From: Labilibaculum sp.
Lineage (GTDB): Bacteria > Bacteroidota > Bacteroidia > Bacteroidales > Marinifilaceae
Reading direction: 5' to 3'
Assembly: GCA_016342745.1 (NCBI GenBank)
Contig: JAEINT010000009.1
Coordinates: 1-64,000 of the forward strand
Length of the DNA stretch: 64,000 nt
A model generated the notes under the pieces. It searched no databases. It was not told the DNA's origin and saw nothing but the letters and a program-made list of their open reading frames with translations. The position numbers were made by a program, and so were the translations under genes. This document shows, piece after piece, positions 7,207 through 18,002 of this stretch (positions are counted from its first letter, which is position 1; every line of letters starts with the position of its first letter).

Positions 7207-10200
7207 ATGAAAAAAAATCGAGAATGGCGGTGTTTTTCACCGACCATTAGGAAATTCATGCTTCTAATGAAACTAACCCTATTTTTATTTTTTGCTTTTA
7301 CCTTTCAGCTTTCAGCTGAAGTAAGTCTTGGACAGGCTGTTAGCTTGAACTCTGGAGAGATTTCAGTCCGAGACGTATTTAAAAATTTAAAACAGCAAAC
7401 CGGTACTTATTTTATGTATCAGGAAGATGCTGTTAGCCACCAACTCTCGGTTGATTTAAATTTCGACGAAGCTACTTTGGAAGAAGTTTTGGATCAGGTT
7501 TGTGCTCAAACAGATCTTCAGTATGATATTGTTGAAGATTACGTTTTAATTACAAAAGGAGCTCCTGTAATTGTTGCCCCAACAGTTCAGGAAGAACGAA
7601 AAATTACCGGTGTTGTTGTCGATGATAAAGGAATTGCCTTACCAGGTGTATCTGTTATTGTAAAAGGTACAACCATGGGAGTAACAACCGACTTCGATGG
7701 TAAATATGTAATCGTTGTTCCAGACGAGTATCAAATTCTTTTGTATTCTTTTGTGGGTACATCTCCAAAGGAACACAAATTGGCAAAAGGAGAGTTAGTT
7801 GTAAACGTAACTCTTGAAAATCAGTCAGAACAATTGGGAGAGGTAGTTGTAACAACGGGATATCAAAGAATTGATCGTAAGTTATTTGCTGGTTCTGCAA
7901 CAAAGTTAGATGCAAAGGAAACAAAGATTGAAGGTATTGTGGATGTGAGTAGAATGATTGAAGGTCGTTCGGCTGGTGTTCAGGTGCAAAATGTATCTGG
8001 TACTTTTGGTGCGGCACCAAAAATTCGTGTTCGTGGTGCTTCTTCAATTTACGGAGATCAGAAACCTTTGTGGGTTGTTGATGGTGTTGTTTTGGAAGAT
8101 CTTGTGAATGTTTCTGCTGATGAATTGTCTTCAGGAGATGCTGAAACGTTGATTAGTTCTTCGGTAGCTGGTATCAACTCTGATGATATTGAAAGTTTTC
8201 AGATTTTGAAGGATGCTGCTGCAACTGCACTATACGGAGCTAAAGCGATGAATGGTGTAATTGTGATTACCACTAAAAAAGGTACAAAAGGCAAAACAAG
8301 AATTAGCTATACTTCTAATTATACAGTTAAAATGAAGCCTGAGTATTCGGATTACAACATCATGAATTCAAAGGACCAGATGTCTGTATATTCTCAAATG
8401 GAAGACAAAGGATGGTTAAATCATGCTGCAATTGCGAAAAGAAAAGATGGTGGCGTTTACTTAAAGATGTACGATCTGATCAATCAATATGATCCTGCAA
8501 CAGGATTTGGTCTAGAAAATACGCCTGAAGCTCGTGCACGCTTTCTTCAAAAGTATGAAATGGCAAATACCGACTGGTTCGACATTCTATTTAAAAACTC
8601 AATTGCTCAGGAACACTCAGTAAGTTTATCAAGTGGAACAGATCGTTCTCAAACTTATGTTTCTACAAGTTTTTACAACGACGAAGGCTGGTCAGTTTCA
8701 TCAAAAGTGAAGCGTTATACTGCTAACTTTAAAAATACAATTCAAATCAACGACAAGTTAAAAGTTGGTTTTAGTTCTGTAGGTTCTATTCGAGAGCAAG
8801 ATGCTCCAGGAACAACCAAACGTGTTGATAATGTATTTGAAGGTACTTATTCTCGTTCTTTTGATATCAATCCATTTTCTTATGCTTTGAATACATCTAG
8901 AACGATGAGAGCTTACGATGACAATGGAAATTATGAATTCTACAAGAGAGATTTTGCTCCTTTCAATATCTTACACGAGTTAGAGAATAACAAAATCAAA
9001 CTGAATATTTTAGATTTAAATCTTCAAGCTGATTTAGAGTACAAGTTCAATCCACATTTGACTTATAATTTTATTGGTTCATTACGATATGTGAAGTCGA
9101 CCAGAGAGCATGAAATTACTGAACAAAGTAATTATGCAATGGCTCATAGAATGGCTCCGAATTCAACGGTTCGTAAAGCAAATCAATTGTTGTATTTAGA
9201 TCCTGAAAATCCAAATGGAGAGAGAGTATCTGTACTTCCTGAAGGTGGATTTTACAACAGATATGAGAACTTCTTGAAGAGTACTTATATCAGAAACGTC
9301 TTGACTTATAACAATACGATTTAGGAAACTCACCTTGTTAATGCTTTGTTCGGACAGGAAATTAAATCTTCCGATCGTCAAGGGTATTTTAACAATGGAC
9401 CTGGATACCAATATGGTTCTGGTGGTGTGCCTTTTATCGATTACAGATATTACAAGCAAGCACTAGAAGGAAATCAGGATGTTTACAGCATGGGATGGAC
9501 CTATGATCGTTACCTGGCTTTCTTTACCAACTTGGCTTATTCTTACAAAGGAAAGTACACGATTAACGGTACTGCTCGTGTTGATGGATCAAATCAATTG
9601 GGACAAGATCGTAGCTCTAGATGGTTACCAACTTGGAACCTTTCAGCTTCTTGGAATGTAACAGAAGAAGATTGGATGCAAGATCAAACGCTAATTTCAA
9701 TGTTAAAATTTCGTGGAACTTATGGTTTGACCGCTTCTATGGGAATGGCAACCAATTCGACTGCAATTTTAAGAAATCAAGTTACCAACAGACCTTATCT
9801 ATCAGAAAAGGAAACGGGAATTGAGATTGAAAGTTTAGAAAATTCTGAATTAACTTGGGAAAAACAATACGAGACCAATATAGGTGTTGATTTGGGTTTA
9901 CTTAAAAACAGAATTAGTATTATCTCGGATGTGTACTACCGTCAAGGTTTCGATTTGATTGGTGTTTTGAAAACCAGTGGTATTGGAGGTGAAGGTTACA
10001 AATATGGTAACTATGCTGATATGACATCGAAGGGTATTGAATTGACATTGAATACGAAAAATATTGTAACGAACGATTTCTCTTGGACCTCGAACCTTAC
10101 GTTTGCTTACAACGATAATGAAATTACAAACCTAAAGAGCAAGCCTAGAGTTTACGACTTGGTATTAGCTGAGGGTGGTGCAATTGAAGGTAGTGAGGTT

Positions 10201-10851
10201 CGTTCTTTGTATTCAATTCCATTTGCTGGATTAGATGAATATGGTGTTCCAACTTTTTATGGTGAAGATGGTGAAGTGACTCAGGAAATTAATCTTCAGT
10301 CGAATGTTACCGATTACTTAAAGTACGAAGGTCCTGTTGATCCTAAAATCACTGGTGGTTTTGATAATAAATTCAAATATAAAAATTGGGCTTTAAGTGT
10401 ATTTGTTTCTTATGCTGCAGGTAATAAGATTCGTTTGAATCCTGTTTTTAAAGCGCAATACAACGATATGGATGCCATGTCGAATGAATTTAAGAACCGT
10501 TGGACCATGTTTGGAGATGAGAATGTGACAAACATACCAACCATCTTAAGTCAGAGACAAGAGTCAGACATGTACGATTATCCAATGAGTTATTACAACT
10601 ATAGCTCTGCCAGAGTTGCAAACGGAGATTTTGTTCGTTTGAAATCATTGGCGTTAACCTACAATTTTCCGAAAGGAATGGTTAGTAAATTGGGTTTAAA
10701 CAATGTTAGCTTAAAGGCACAAGCTACCAATCTATGGTTGATTTATTCAGACAAAGATTTGTATGGACAAGATCCAGAATTTTACAGTTCAGGAGGAGTT
10801 GCATTGCCTCAGCCAAAGCAATTTACAATGACATTGAAAGTTGGATTATAA
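7207..10851 (+). pseudogene. SusC-type TonB-dependent receptor interrupted by an in-frame TAG
   Basis: This outer-membrane receptor spans 1215 codons. After a signal peptide come an STN domain (~45-120, typical of receptors signalling to FecR), a carboxypeptidase-like beta-sandwich (ITGVVVDDKGIALPGVSVIV), a plug (RGASSIYGDQKPLWVVDG) and a long beta-barrel ending FTMTLKVGL. A TAG at 9322-9324 (codon 706) stops the frame, yet reading resumes in the same frame as ETHLVNALFGQE, which is normal barrel sequence. A single substitution at a Lys, Gln or Glu codon would explain it. The truncated 705-aa product lacks most of the barrel and should not insert. It forms a locus with FecI/FecR upstream and susD downstream. 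It may be a recent nonsense mutation or a sequencing error. Confidence 0.88.
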
Positions 10852-10960
10852 AGGAAATGATCATGAAACGTCCATTGTAAAATCATCATGAAATTAGTTA
10901 AAAGATGATCGTTTTATATTGGAAAGTTCCATCTGATAATTAAATATCAAATTAGAACAG

Positions 10961-12479
10961 ATGAAAATATTATATAAAGGTTTATTACTACTAGCAGTAG
11001 GATCGACATTGTTCTCTTGCGACGATTACCTGGATAAGGTGCCCGACAACAGAACAGAGATAAAAGAGAAAGAGCAAATTGCAAAAATTTTGGTTAACGC
11101 ATATCCTAAAACAAGTTATGCTGCACTTTGCGAAACCATGTCCGATAATGTTGGAGATAAAGGAAGCGATGGTTTTCTGACTTCTGAAAATTCGGAAGCT
11201 TATAAATACGTTGAAAACTTCACAAAGGAGGATCAAAACAACCCAATTTTTTATTGGAACTATGCTTATACTGCAATTGCACATGCAAATCAGGCATTGT
11301 TGGAAATTGAAGCAAGAAGGTGTTACTGGTCTAGATTCATACAGAGGCGAAGCTTTGGTTTGTAGAGCCTATTCTCACTTTATGTTGGTGAATATGTTTG
11401 CTCCAGATTACGATGCAGCAACGGCATCTACAGATTTAGGTATTCCTTATGTAGAGGAAGTAGAAACGGAATTACTGAAAGATTACAAAAGACAGACAGT
11501 GGCTCAGGTTTACGAAAAAGTAGAAGCTGATTTGTTGGAAGGGATGAATCTTTTGGATGATACTCGTTATTCAGTGCCAAAATATCACTTTACAGTAGCT
11601 GCCGCTAAAGCATTTGCTTCTCGTTTGTATTTATGGATGGGTAGAGATGCTAGCGATTATTCCAAATCACTAGATTATGCGAATGATGTATTGGGTGCAA
11701 ATCCAGCAGCATTGCTTCGCGATTACAAAGGATTTTATGCTACTGCAAGTTACTACGATAAGGAAGCTCAGTACACGAAAGCGACTGAAACGCCAAACTT
11801 ATTGCTAAGTGAGTGTATCGATAATTGGGGATACTACTACGCTTATTTGCGTTTTTCTTTAACCGGACTGTTATCTGGCGAAATATTCGAAATGGGAGCA
11901 ACTGCAACTTGGGGGTTGAGCTATGCTCATACCATTCATGGAGGAACAGATTATGCTCACTTTCCAAAATGGAGAGTACATGAAATAAAAGACAATCCAT
12001 CGGATAATTCATTTGTGCCTTCTTTTATGATGCCTGTGTTTACAACTGATGAGTTGATGTATAATCGCATTGAAGCTTTGTTGTATTTAGATGAAATTGA
12101 TGCCGCATTGGATGATTTTAATTTGCTGGTAAATACTCGCATAAAGTATTCTACTACCTTGAGTAAATATGACATCAATCATTTTTATACTACTGGTGAA
12201 ATGGTGTTTTTCCCACCTTGGGAATTACCAACCTACGAAACTCCTGAAGAAATTGCCGAGTTGAAAGGTTCTATGTTTAAATTTTATCTAGACTTAAAGC
12301 GTAAAGATTTTATCCACGAAGGAATGAGATGGTTCGATATTAGAAGATTCGATTTGGAAGTAACACACGAAACAGCCGATGGTGAAACTTTTAAATTGGA
12401 AGCAAAAGATCTAAAGAAAACTCTTCAGATTCCTGAAATAGCAGTGGCTAATGGTCTACAACCTAATAAAAGAAATTAA
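10961..12479 (+). pseudogene. SusD/RagB-type lipoprotein with a one-base frameshift
   Basis: The N-terminus is a lipoprotein signal (LLLAVGSTLFSC) followed by DDYLDKVPDNR, typical of SusD/RagB surface glycan- or peptide-binding proteins. The first frame runs 10961-11365. The rest (YRGEALVCRAYSHFMLVN to the C-terminal RWFDIRRFDLEV) is in the +1 frame to 12479. Skipping one G near 11312-11313 restores ALLEIEQEGVTGLDSYRGEA, a normal SusD helix, giving ~505 aa. The cause is therefore a one-base insertion or a sequencing error. It is the partner of the interrupted susC upstream. With both genes damaged, the locus is either decaying or affected by local sequence errors. Confidence 0.87.
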
Positions 12480-12480
12480 T

Positions 12481-13332
12481 ATGAAATTATATAAATATTT
12501 ATTCCTGATAATGCTTGCTACCTCCTTTGTAGCGTGCGATAAGGAAGAGGATTTAGGTGAATCCAATATCATTATTGATGACACGAAAAATGAGATTGAT
12601 CAATGGATTTACGATCACTTTACGAAACCTTATAATGTTGAAATAAAGTACGAATGGGACGATACAGAGCTTGAAAATAGTAAAGTGTTAACACCACCTT
12701 CTTTGGATAAAATCATTCCTTTTTTAGAGGTGTTGCTAGAAGCTTGGGTTGATCCTTATGTAGAATTTGGGGGAGAAGATTTTGTTAAAAAGATGATCCC
12801 GAAACAAATCATTTTGGTAGGAAGTCAAAACATGAATACGAACGGAACCATGGTGCAGGGAACAGCCGAAGGGGGACGAAAAGTGGTTTTGTATCAAATC
12901 AACGAGTTTACTTATAGCAATTGGTCTTTTTTAAAGAGATTGATGCACATTATGCACCATGAGTTTGGACACATTCTTCATCAGGATGTCTTATACCCTG
13001 AAGAGTTTAAACAAGTTACTCCAGGCGGATATACAGCTGCATGGATGAATGTAAGTGAAGAAGATGCTTTGGATGAAGGTTTTATTTCTCCTTACTCGAA
13101 AAATATTATTGATGATGATTGGGTGGAGATTATTGCCTACATGCTAACCAATAGTAAGTTGGAGTACGATACGCACATTCAAAGAGGTAGTTATCAGGGA
13201 CAAGCTATTCTTAGAGTAAAAGAAGAAATGGTGGTTAACTATTATCAAAATGTTTGGAATATTGACATGTATGCTCTTCAAGAAAGAATTCATGAAGTAT
13301 TCGAAATGGTCCGATTGAGAGAGGACAACTAA
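12481..13332 (+). CDS. Substrate import-associated zinc metallohydrolase lipoprotein
   Basis: This 283-aa lipoprotein (MLATSFVAC lipobox, Cys19) carries the zinc-binding motif HEFGH at residues 160-164, within LMHIMHHEFGHILHQ. It matches the Bacteroidota lipoproteins found next to SusC/SusD pairs and DUF4302 proteins (the 'LP_HExxH_w_tonB' type). I start at MKLYKYLF because it gives a proper lipoprotein signal, while an in-frame ATG 30 bp upstream lies inside susD. The protein probably sits on the cell surface or periplasmic face and cleaves or handles an imported, possibly peptide-linked, substrate. The gene starts 1 bp after the susD stop, so co-transcription is likely. Confidence 0.85.
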   Translation: MKLYKYLFLIMLATSFVACDKEEDLGESNIIIDDTKNEIDQWIYDHFTKPYNVEIKYEWDDTELENSKVLTPPSLDKIIPFLEVLLEAWVDPYVEFGGEDFVKKMIPKQIILVGSQNMNTNGTMVQGTAEGGRKVVLYQINEFTYSNWSFLKRLMHIMHHEFGHILHQDVLYPEEFKQVTPGGYTAAWMNVSEEDALDEGFISPYSKNIIDDDWVEIIAYMLTNSKLEYDTHIQRGSYQGQAILRVKEEMVVNYYQNVWNIDMYALQERIHEVFEMVRLREDN

Positions 13333-13358
13333 ATTCAATAAGTTTTATACAGGTTAAT

Positions 13359-13388
13359 CCCGAATTAGTTCTTGTAAAACTAATCGGG
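13359..13388. terminator. Intercistronic hairpin
   Basis: CCCGAATTAGTT (13359-13370) pairs with AAACTAATCGGG (13377-13388) with a 6-nt loop. No clear T run follows, so it may stabilise mRNA or attenuate transcription between the metallohydrolase and DUF4302 genes. Confidence 0.6.
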
Positions 13389-13452
13389 CTTGCCTGATAT
13401 TAATAGAATGTTCATTGAGAAATGAACTGTTTAATATGAAAAATTGAACCAA

Positions 13453-14742
13453 ATGAAAAATATATATTTATTAATACTGGCAAGTTTTGTTTTGTTTACT
13501 TCCTGCGATAATGAAGTCGATGAATTGTTCGAACTTTCATCTCAGGAACGAATTAACGAGGCTACACAAGAATACAAGGATATTCTTACAGCACCAGAAA
13601 ATGGATGGTTGATTGAAGTAATTCCAACCGACGAGGCTATGGGCGCATTTAATGCCTATGCGAAGTTTACCAAGGAAGGAATGAGTTATTTGAGCAATGA
13701 TTTTAATGCTTATAGAATTGAGGCAGTAACCGATTCTTCCTTATACCGTGTGGGTTACACGCAAGGAATGACCATTACCTTCACCACATTTTCTCAAATG
13801 AATTATTTTTCGAACCCAAACAACAGTTGGGGAGCGGGAAAAGGAGGAGACATTGAGCTTTTGGTGAAAGAAATCTCCGATGAGGAAATTGTTTGTGAGG
13901 GTTTAGTGAACAAAGGATCTTATATCTTCAGAAAAGCAGGTGTGTCAGATCATACTGCAGCTTTGCAGGAGATTATGAACATGGAAACAAAGATGATCAA
14001 ACAAACTTATTTGAGTGATTACGCTTTTCCATCTTTGATTCTTGAAGATGGTAAAAAAATTAGCTTTTCTTATAATGCCATTCGAAAATCAGTGCGAGTA
14101 AGTACTTTTTCGCAAACAGCTGAAGGATTGTTAGAAGATGTAGTCTATCATAAGGTAAAATGGGACAATAAAGGATTTACATTATTGGATCCAATTACCG
14201 TAGATGGTAAGGATATTACCAGATTGGATTACAATGCTGATGAGGAAATTTTTAAAACGCCAAGTGATCAAGTTCAAGCAGTTTTTCGAGTAGATCCATG
14301 GCCCCCAGTTCAAATTAAAGGAATGGCCGAGAAGTTTAATGAGATAGGTTGGGGTGATGTTATACGATACAGTAGAGGCCTGCAAACAAAGGTTAGTGAT
14401 TTTGGCTTTTTATATCCTGATTTTAAAAAAATAGTGTATTGTAATCAGTATTATGGATGCGGATGGTTTTTTAATACGAGTAACTATTGGCCTTTCGCTA
14501 TCATCAAAGATAAGAAGGCTACTGTACTCGATGAAGATGTAATTGCTTTTGAATACGATGGCTGTAACAACAGATATTACACTCCTTTTAAGTTAGAAGA
14601 TCGCCTAGCAACACCAGAAGGACAAGTACTTAAGGATATTTTATTCTCTGAAAAAGGCTTTCGTTTGTTTACCTCTGATAATGAAAATATTTACCTTATT
14701 AGTATGGATGACCCAAGTGATTGGATGATTATAAATGTCTAA
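13453..14742 (+). CDS. DUF4302-type lipoprotein
   Basis: This 429-aa lipoprotein has a signal peptide ending LASFVLFTSC, then the characteristic N-terminus of DUF4302 proteins (ERINEATQEYKDILTAPENGW) and a long beta-rich body. DUF4302 proteins regularly follow SusC, SusD and the HExxH lipoprotein in Bacteroidota, as here. They are thought to be accessory surface lipoproteins of the uptake complex, with no known activity. I use the ATG at 13453, while a TTG 9 bp upstream is also possible. This and the metallohydrolase gene are intact although susC and susD are broken. Confidence 0.8.
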   Translation: MKNIYLLILASFVLFTSCDNEVDELFELSSQERINEATQEYKDILTAPENGWLIEVIPTDEAMGAFNAYAKFTKEGMSYLSNDFNAYRIEAVTDSSLYRVGYTQGMTITFTTFSQMNYFSNPNNSWGAGKGGDIELLVKEISDEEIVCEGLVNKGSYIFRKAGVSDHTAALQEIMNMETKMIKQTYLSDYAFPSLILEDGKKISFSYNAIRKSVRVSTFSQTAEGLLEDVVYHKVKWDNKGFTLLDPITVDGKDITRLDYNADEEIFKTPSDQVQAVFRVDPWPPVQIKGMAEKFNEIGWGDVIRYSRGLQTKVSDFGFLYPDFKKIVYCNQYYGCGWFFNTSNYWPFAIIKDKKATVLDEDVIAFEYDGCNNRYYTPFKLEDRLATPEGQVLKDILFSEKGFRLFTSDNENIYLISMDDPSDWMIINV

Positions 14743-14894
14743 TAAGAAGAATGGAAGAATGATTATCTGCTGGTTTTGTTTGATACTACATTCAAAACCA
14801 GTAGTTCGTCTTCTATAAATTTGTTCAAATAAACTAAATGCTGAAGTCTAGCGTATTTTTAAGAATAATAATAAGGTAAATTAGCTGTGTTAAT

Positions 14895-15098
14895 ATGAAA
14901 ACGAAAACAAAAACAAAAACAATTTTAGCTCTTATTCCAATGTTTATAAGTGTTGTGTGGGTAGCTACTGTTTTTGTAATGCAAATACAACAGGAAATTT
15001 GGAACTGGAAGTTTTATGCATCCTTCCTAGCATTCTTAGGTTTTACTGCGCTATTCTTAACATTTCTATTTTGGGCTATTGGTAGAGGTAAAATTTAG
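14895..15098 (+). CDS. Small two-TM membrane protein, unknown
   Basis: This 67-aa ORF begins with a Lys/Thr run (MKTKTKTKT) encoded by an ACGAAA/ACAAAA micro-repeat. Two hydrophobic segments follow (about residues 10-28 and 40-61), ending in GRGKI. No family is recognised. It lies after the DUF4302 gene, separated by a hairpin at 14770-14801 (CTGGTTTTG/CAAAACCAG), so it probably has its own transcript. It is plausible as a small inner-membrane protein. Confidence 0.5.
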   Translation: MKTKTKTKTILALIPMFISVVWVATVFVMQIQQEIWNWKFYASFLAFLGFTALFLTFLFWAIGRGKI

Positions 15099-15180
15099 GA
15101 TAAATATCCTCAAGTTTTGGTCGATAGACTTTATTTGTTGTCTTTGAAAATATACATAGAGGCATTAAAATTCCAAGAAT

Positions 15181-15390
15181 ATGAAACTGAATAACTTAGA
15201 TAAGAATAAAGTTTTCTGGCTGATAAAGAAAACAATTGTAACGTTTATTTTAGTGTTGGTAATGGATTATTTTGTCTTTGATGTGAAGTTAGATGTACGT
15301 GCATATATCTCTGCTCTTTTATTTGGTGTAACCTTAACTGTATGGGAATTCTATTTCCCAGCTTATGGAAAGAGTAAAAACAAAGAATAA
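15181..15390 (+). CDS. Small two-TM membrane protein, unknown
   Basis: This 69-aa ORF has two hydrophobic segments (about residues 15-32 and 40-58) with a charged N-terminus (MKLNNLDKNK) and a Lys-rich tail (GKSKNKE). No family is recognised. It lies 82 bp after another small two-TM ORF in the same direction and is followed by a terminator at 15500-15530, so the two may form a small transcription unit. Confidence 0.5.
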   Translation: MKLNNLDKNKVFWLIKKTIVTFILVLVMDYFVFDVKLDVRAYISALLFGVTLTVWEFYFPAYGKSKNKE

Positions 15391-15499
15391 ATAAAAATAG
15401 AGAAGGACTCGAATTTTGTGAGTCTATAAAATATTTTTTTTCAGATAAAAGAAAGTGGTTAGTCTTTTATTACATTTAGTAGTAGTGAATTTGAGTGAT

Positions 15500-15530
15500 G
15501 GCAGCTAGACTTGGTCTGGCTGCTTTTTTT
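15500..15530 (+). terminator. Rho-independent terminator
   Basis: GCAGC-AGAC pairs with GTCT-GCTGC around a short loop, followed by seven T residues (15524-15530). It probably ends the transcript of the small membrane-protein genes. Confidence 0.8.
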
Positions 15531-16028
15531 ATGCTGAAAAATTCCCTGTTTAGCTTAATTAAAACATCAATGCCAATTTAATGTGTAATGTTCACTAGGC
15601 TGAGCGACCTAGATATTTATACACCCTAATAAAAAGTAGTAGTAGACTATAAGGTTCTTTAAATCGACACTGATGTATTTAATAACTAAATGTGCTATGA
15701 ATGTATTAAAATTATGTTGAAAGTTGAGTTGTCAAATGTGCCAAGTTTATTAAGTTCACAATTTAAGCCTGTCTAATCTCTTTTTAGTTCGTTTTAGACA
15801 TGCAAGTTATGAAAGGCTTGTTGGTTTTAATGTTTTGGAATGAAATGACTCATTAACGACCATGGAACCTTAGCTTTTTTCACCAAATGTTCCTTAATCA
15901 TTAGATTATTTTTGATTGATCCTCTTTAGGGATTTGCATGTCTTAATTTAACAAGAATAAACAGAAGTAATAGAGTTATACTTGGTTTGATTGATTAGTG
16001 TCACCATTAATTTTCTTCAAATGACATT
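15531..16028. other. Intergenic, nothing recognised
   Basis: AT-rich DNA with no supported ORF, RNA gene or clear repeat. It lies just outside the left end of the putative integrative island and next to a degraded AraC fragment, consistent with remodelled DNA. Confidence 0.4.
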
Positions 16029-16145
16029 CTAAAACTGTTTAGGCGTTTGTCCATATTGATTTTTAAATAGGGAGATAAAATGTGAAACATCAGAGAATCC
16101 AACCATAAAGGTTACTTCGTTTCCGATTATAATAGTATAAATAAA
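16029..16145 (-). pseudogene. Remnant of an AraC-family regulator C-terminus
   Basis: On the minus strand, reading from about 16104 to the stop at 16029-16031, the frame gives FMVGFSDVSHFISLFKNQYG followed by QTPKQF and a stop. This is the second helix-turn-helix and conserved C-terminus of AraC/XylS regulators. Sequence upstream in the same frame quickly loses similarity, so only the last ~30 residues survive. It lies about 140 bp outside the left direct repeat of the island and may be a gene cut down by integration or deletion. Confidence 0.7.
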
Positions 16146-16249
16146 AGCCAAACTTTCTGGAGTAGATATATAATGGCTAATTTCACTTCTCTTGGACTCG
16201 TAATGAACTCCAATAGGTTCCTTATCCCATTAGAATTTATTCCATAAAA

Positions 16250-16282
16250 AAAGCATCAAAGTTTTTCAACTTTGATGCTTTA
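16250..16282. terminator. Hairpin at the left island boundary
   Basis: AAAGCATCAAAGT (from 16250) pairs with ACTTTGATGCTTT (to 16282). It lies immediately before the 13-bp direct repeat at 16284. A similar AAAGC...GCTTT hairpin precedes the right repeat at 37032-37064, so the hairpin-plus-repeat arrangement occurs at both ends. Confidence 0.75.
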
Positions 16283-16283
16283 A

Positions 16284-16296
16284 GCGGAGAAAGAGG
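16284..16296 (+). repeat. Left direct repeat (attL candidate)
   Basis: GCGGAGAAAGAGG, followed by a degraded match to the tRNA-Ser T-arm complement (ATCTTGAACC in place of GATTCGAACCC). It is directly repeated at 37087-37099. The degraded flank means it is no longer part of a functional tRNA gene. Confidence 0.6.
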
Positions 16297-16445
16297 ATCT
16301 TGAACCATCTCATTCTCGTATGCTGTTATACAGTATTTTAACCTTGTAAATAATTTTTCACTACACCTAATTCTGCAACTACTTGATTGCTTTGCTTTTT
16401 ATCAAAATGTTCTCATTTGCGAGTGATCCAAAGATACTAAAAGTG

Positions 16446-16475
16446 TTTGTAATACCTCATATTTCATTAAGTTTG
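16446..16475 (+). promoter_or_regulatory. Bacteroidota-type promoter for the first island gene
   Basis: TTTG (16446-16449) lies 18 bp before TAAGTTTG (16468-16475), matching the Bacteroidota -33/-7 consensus (TTTG, then TAnnTTTG). The start codon of the next gene is 33 bp downstream. Confidence 0.5.
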
Positions 16476-16507
16476 TCAACTTAATTAAAATTAAATAGAG
16501 TGGTATT

Positions 16508-17836
16508 ATGGATGAATTTGAATATTTGGAAAGGCTGTTTTACCTTACTTATGAGAAATTTGAGAATAAAGATGAAATTCCTATAGTCTTTGTGAATAAA
16601 GATATCAGTGAAAAGTTAAAATACGATTTCGATAGTATCAAAAAATTATATTTTGACCTTGCAGGTCAAGGAAAATCTCGTGAAGCGGTTCAATCTATGT
16701 TTGAATTTAGGGCAAAGAGATTGTTAAGTTTTAAAACAAGAATTGAGTCTTTTCTAAAATCTACTCTCGAAGACTTGATAATAGAACGAATGAGTGATGA
16801 TGCTCATAACTATGACTACTATACCAATCTTTTTGTAGCCTACGAAGGAGTTGTAGGTATGTTAAAGTTTATTACTGTTAAGTTGTTTGTATCTTTAGAT
16901 AATGTTTTAGATGATGAAAGTTTAATTTTAAAATATAAGAAAATTGATGAGGCGAAAGTGGAGATATGGCGTAAAGAATTTTTTAAAAGTTTTTCACTTG
17001 GAAATGATTACGAGCTTTTTGATAGTGTAACATTTGTAGCTGGCGAATATCCTTATGCATCTGATAATTCACTTGAAGATATCCAAAGTCAACCAGAGGA
17101 TACAGAAATTGAAAGAGATGATTTAGTAAAGAATCCTATGTCTTTTCAAAACTTCGTAAGAGATGTTAAATCGCAGGTTCGTATTGAGTTGTATAATTCC
17201 AATAGGTCTTATTCGTTCATTCAAAAACCTTTAAAAGTGTTAGATAGTTTGTTAGAGACAACAGATAATCTTATTCGAGAAGAAGAGGTGCTAAATTTTC
17301 TAATTGAGACCAATATTGCATCCGCAGAGACATTTTATTATAGTGTTGAATATCTTAATAAATCTTTATCTGGCAAGAATGAAAAAGAGAGATATGGCAT
17401 TCTAATCGAATTCAAGAAAAGGCTTCATACATTAAAGGATAGTCCTTCATATAGAGAATTTCATTTGTCGAAAATTATGACTTTGGTTGATGTTACTTTG
17501 GATAAGTTGATGGTGTTTGTTGAGAGCAAACTAAAAAACTACGACAGCACTTTATTGAATAACACGAGTGGATCAAGTGGTTTAGGGAAGATAAAAACGA
17601 ATTTAACTGTTTCGCAAATTAGCTTATTGTTTAGGTTGATGTATGATGATAAGGATATTAAAACTGATAATAAAACCAAACTGTCTCAACAAATTGCATC
17701 TTCCTTTTCGTCAAAACGTATGGATGATATAAGCGCTAAGAATATCAAGAATTCAATCGATTCGCCAGATAACGATGCAATAGAGTTTTGGGATAAAAAA
17801 TTAGTGAGATTAAGACAGTTGTTAAAAAAATATTAA
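16508..17836 (+). CDS. Mobile-element protein with RteC-like C-terminal domain
   Basis: This 442-aa protein is mostly helical and charged, with no signal peptide or membrane segment. The last ~85 residues (TNLTVSQISLLFRLMYDD, then LSQQIASSFSSKRMDDIS and DAIEFWDKKLVRLRQLL) resemble the C-terminal domain shared by RteC-type regulators and many uncharacterised proteins of Bacteroidota integrative elements. The N-terminal ~350 residues are not recognised. It is the first gene inside the left direct repeat, with its own promoter and a terminator at 17881-17914. It might regulate excision or replication of the island, as RteC does for CTnDOT, but that is inferred from context. Confidence 0.5.
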   Translation: MDEFEYLERLFYLTYEKFENKDEIPIVFVNKDISEKLKYDFDSIKKLYFDLAGQGKSREAVQSMFEFRAKRLLSFKTRIESFLKSTLEDLIIERMSDDAHNYDYYTNLFVAYEGVVGMLKFITVKLFVSLDNVLDDESLILKYKKIDEAKVEIWRKEFFKSFSLGNDYELFDSVTFVAGEYPYASDNSLEDIQSQPEDTEIERDDLVKNPMSFQNFVRDVKSQVRIELYNSNRSYSFIQKPLKVLDSLLETTDNLIREEEVLNFLIETNIASAETFYYSVEYLNKSLSGKNEKERYGILIEFKKRLHTLKDSPSYREFHLSKIMTLVDVTLDKLMVFVESKLKNYDSTLLNNTSGSSGLGKIKTNLTVSQISLLFRLMYDDKDIKTDNKTKLSQQIASSFSSKRMDDISAKNIKNSIDSPDNDAIEFWDKKLVRLRQLLKKY

Positions 17837-17880
17837 AATAAAATAGTCGTTTAACTTTAAGATATTGAAAGGTTTATGGT

Positions 17881-17914
17881 AGGCTTGCACAAGCTTATTA
17901 CAAGCCTTTTTTTT
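17881..17914 (+). terminator. Rho-independent terminator
   Basis: AGGCTTG (17881-17887) pairs with CAAGCCT (17901-17907), followed by eight T residues. It ends the transcript of the 442-aa gene. Confidence 0.85.
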
Positions 17915-18002
17915 GCTCTCTGTTGCCTATGTTTGCTTCCGAAACGATCTACTAGCGCTAGATAGATTTGATTTTTATTAATTAATTCTAAATTTCAATA
18001 TT

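Noticed and set aside
7655-8047. 130-aa minus-strand ORF inside the first susC
   Set aside because: It is antisense to the conserved plug domain, with no family resemblance.
9322-9324. Possible programmed readthrough or recoding of TAG in susC
   Set aside because: Nothing in the window suggests pyrrolysine or stop-codon recoding, and other genes use TAG as a normal stop (for example the 442-aa PriCT/VapE neighbourhood ends with TAG at 20566-20568). A mutation or sequence error is simpler.
16284-16340. A complete tRNA-Ser gene at the left end
   Set aside because: Only the 3'-end-like 13 bp plus a degraded T-arm match is present. No anticodon arm or full cloverleaf can be drawn here or at 37087.
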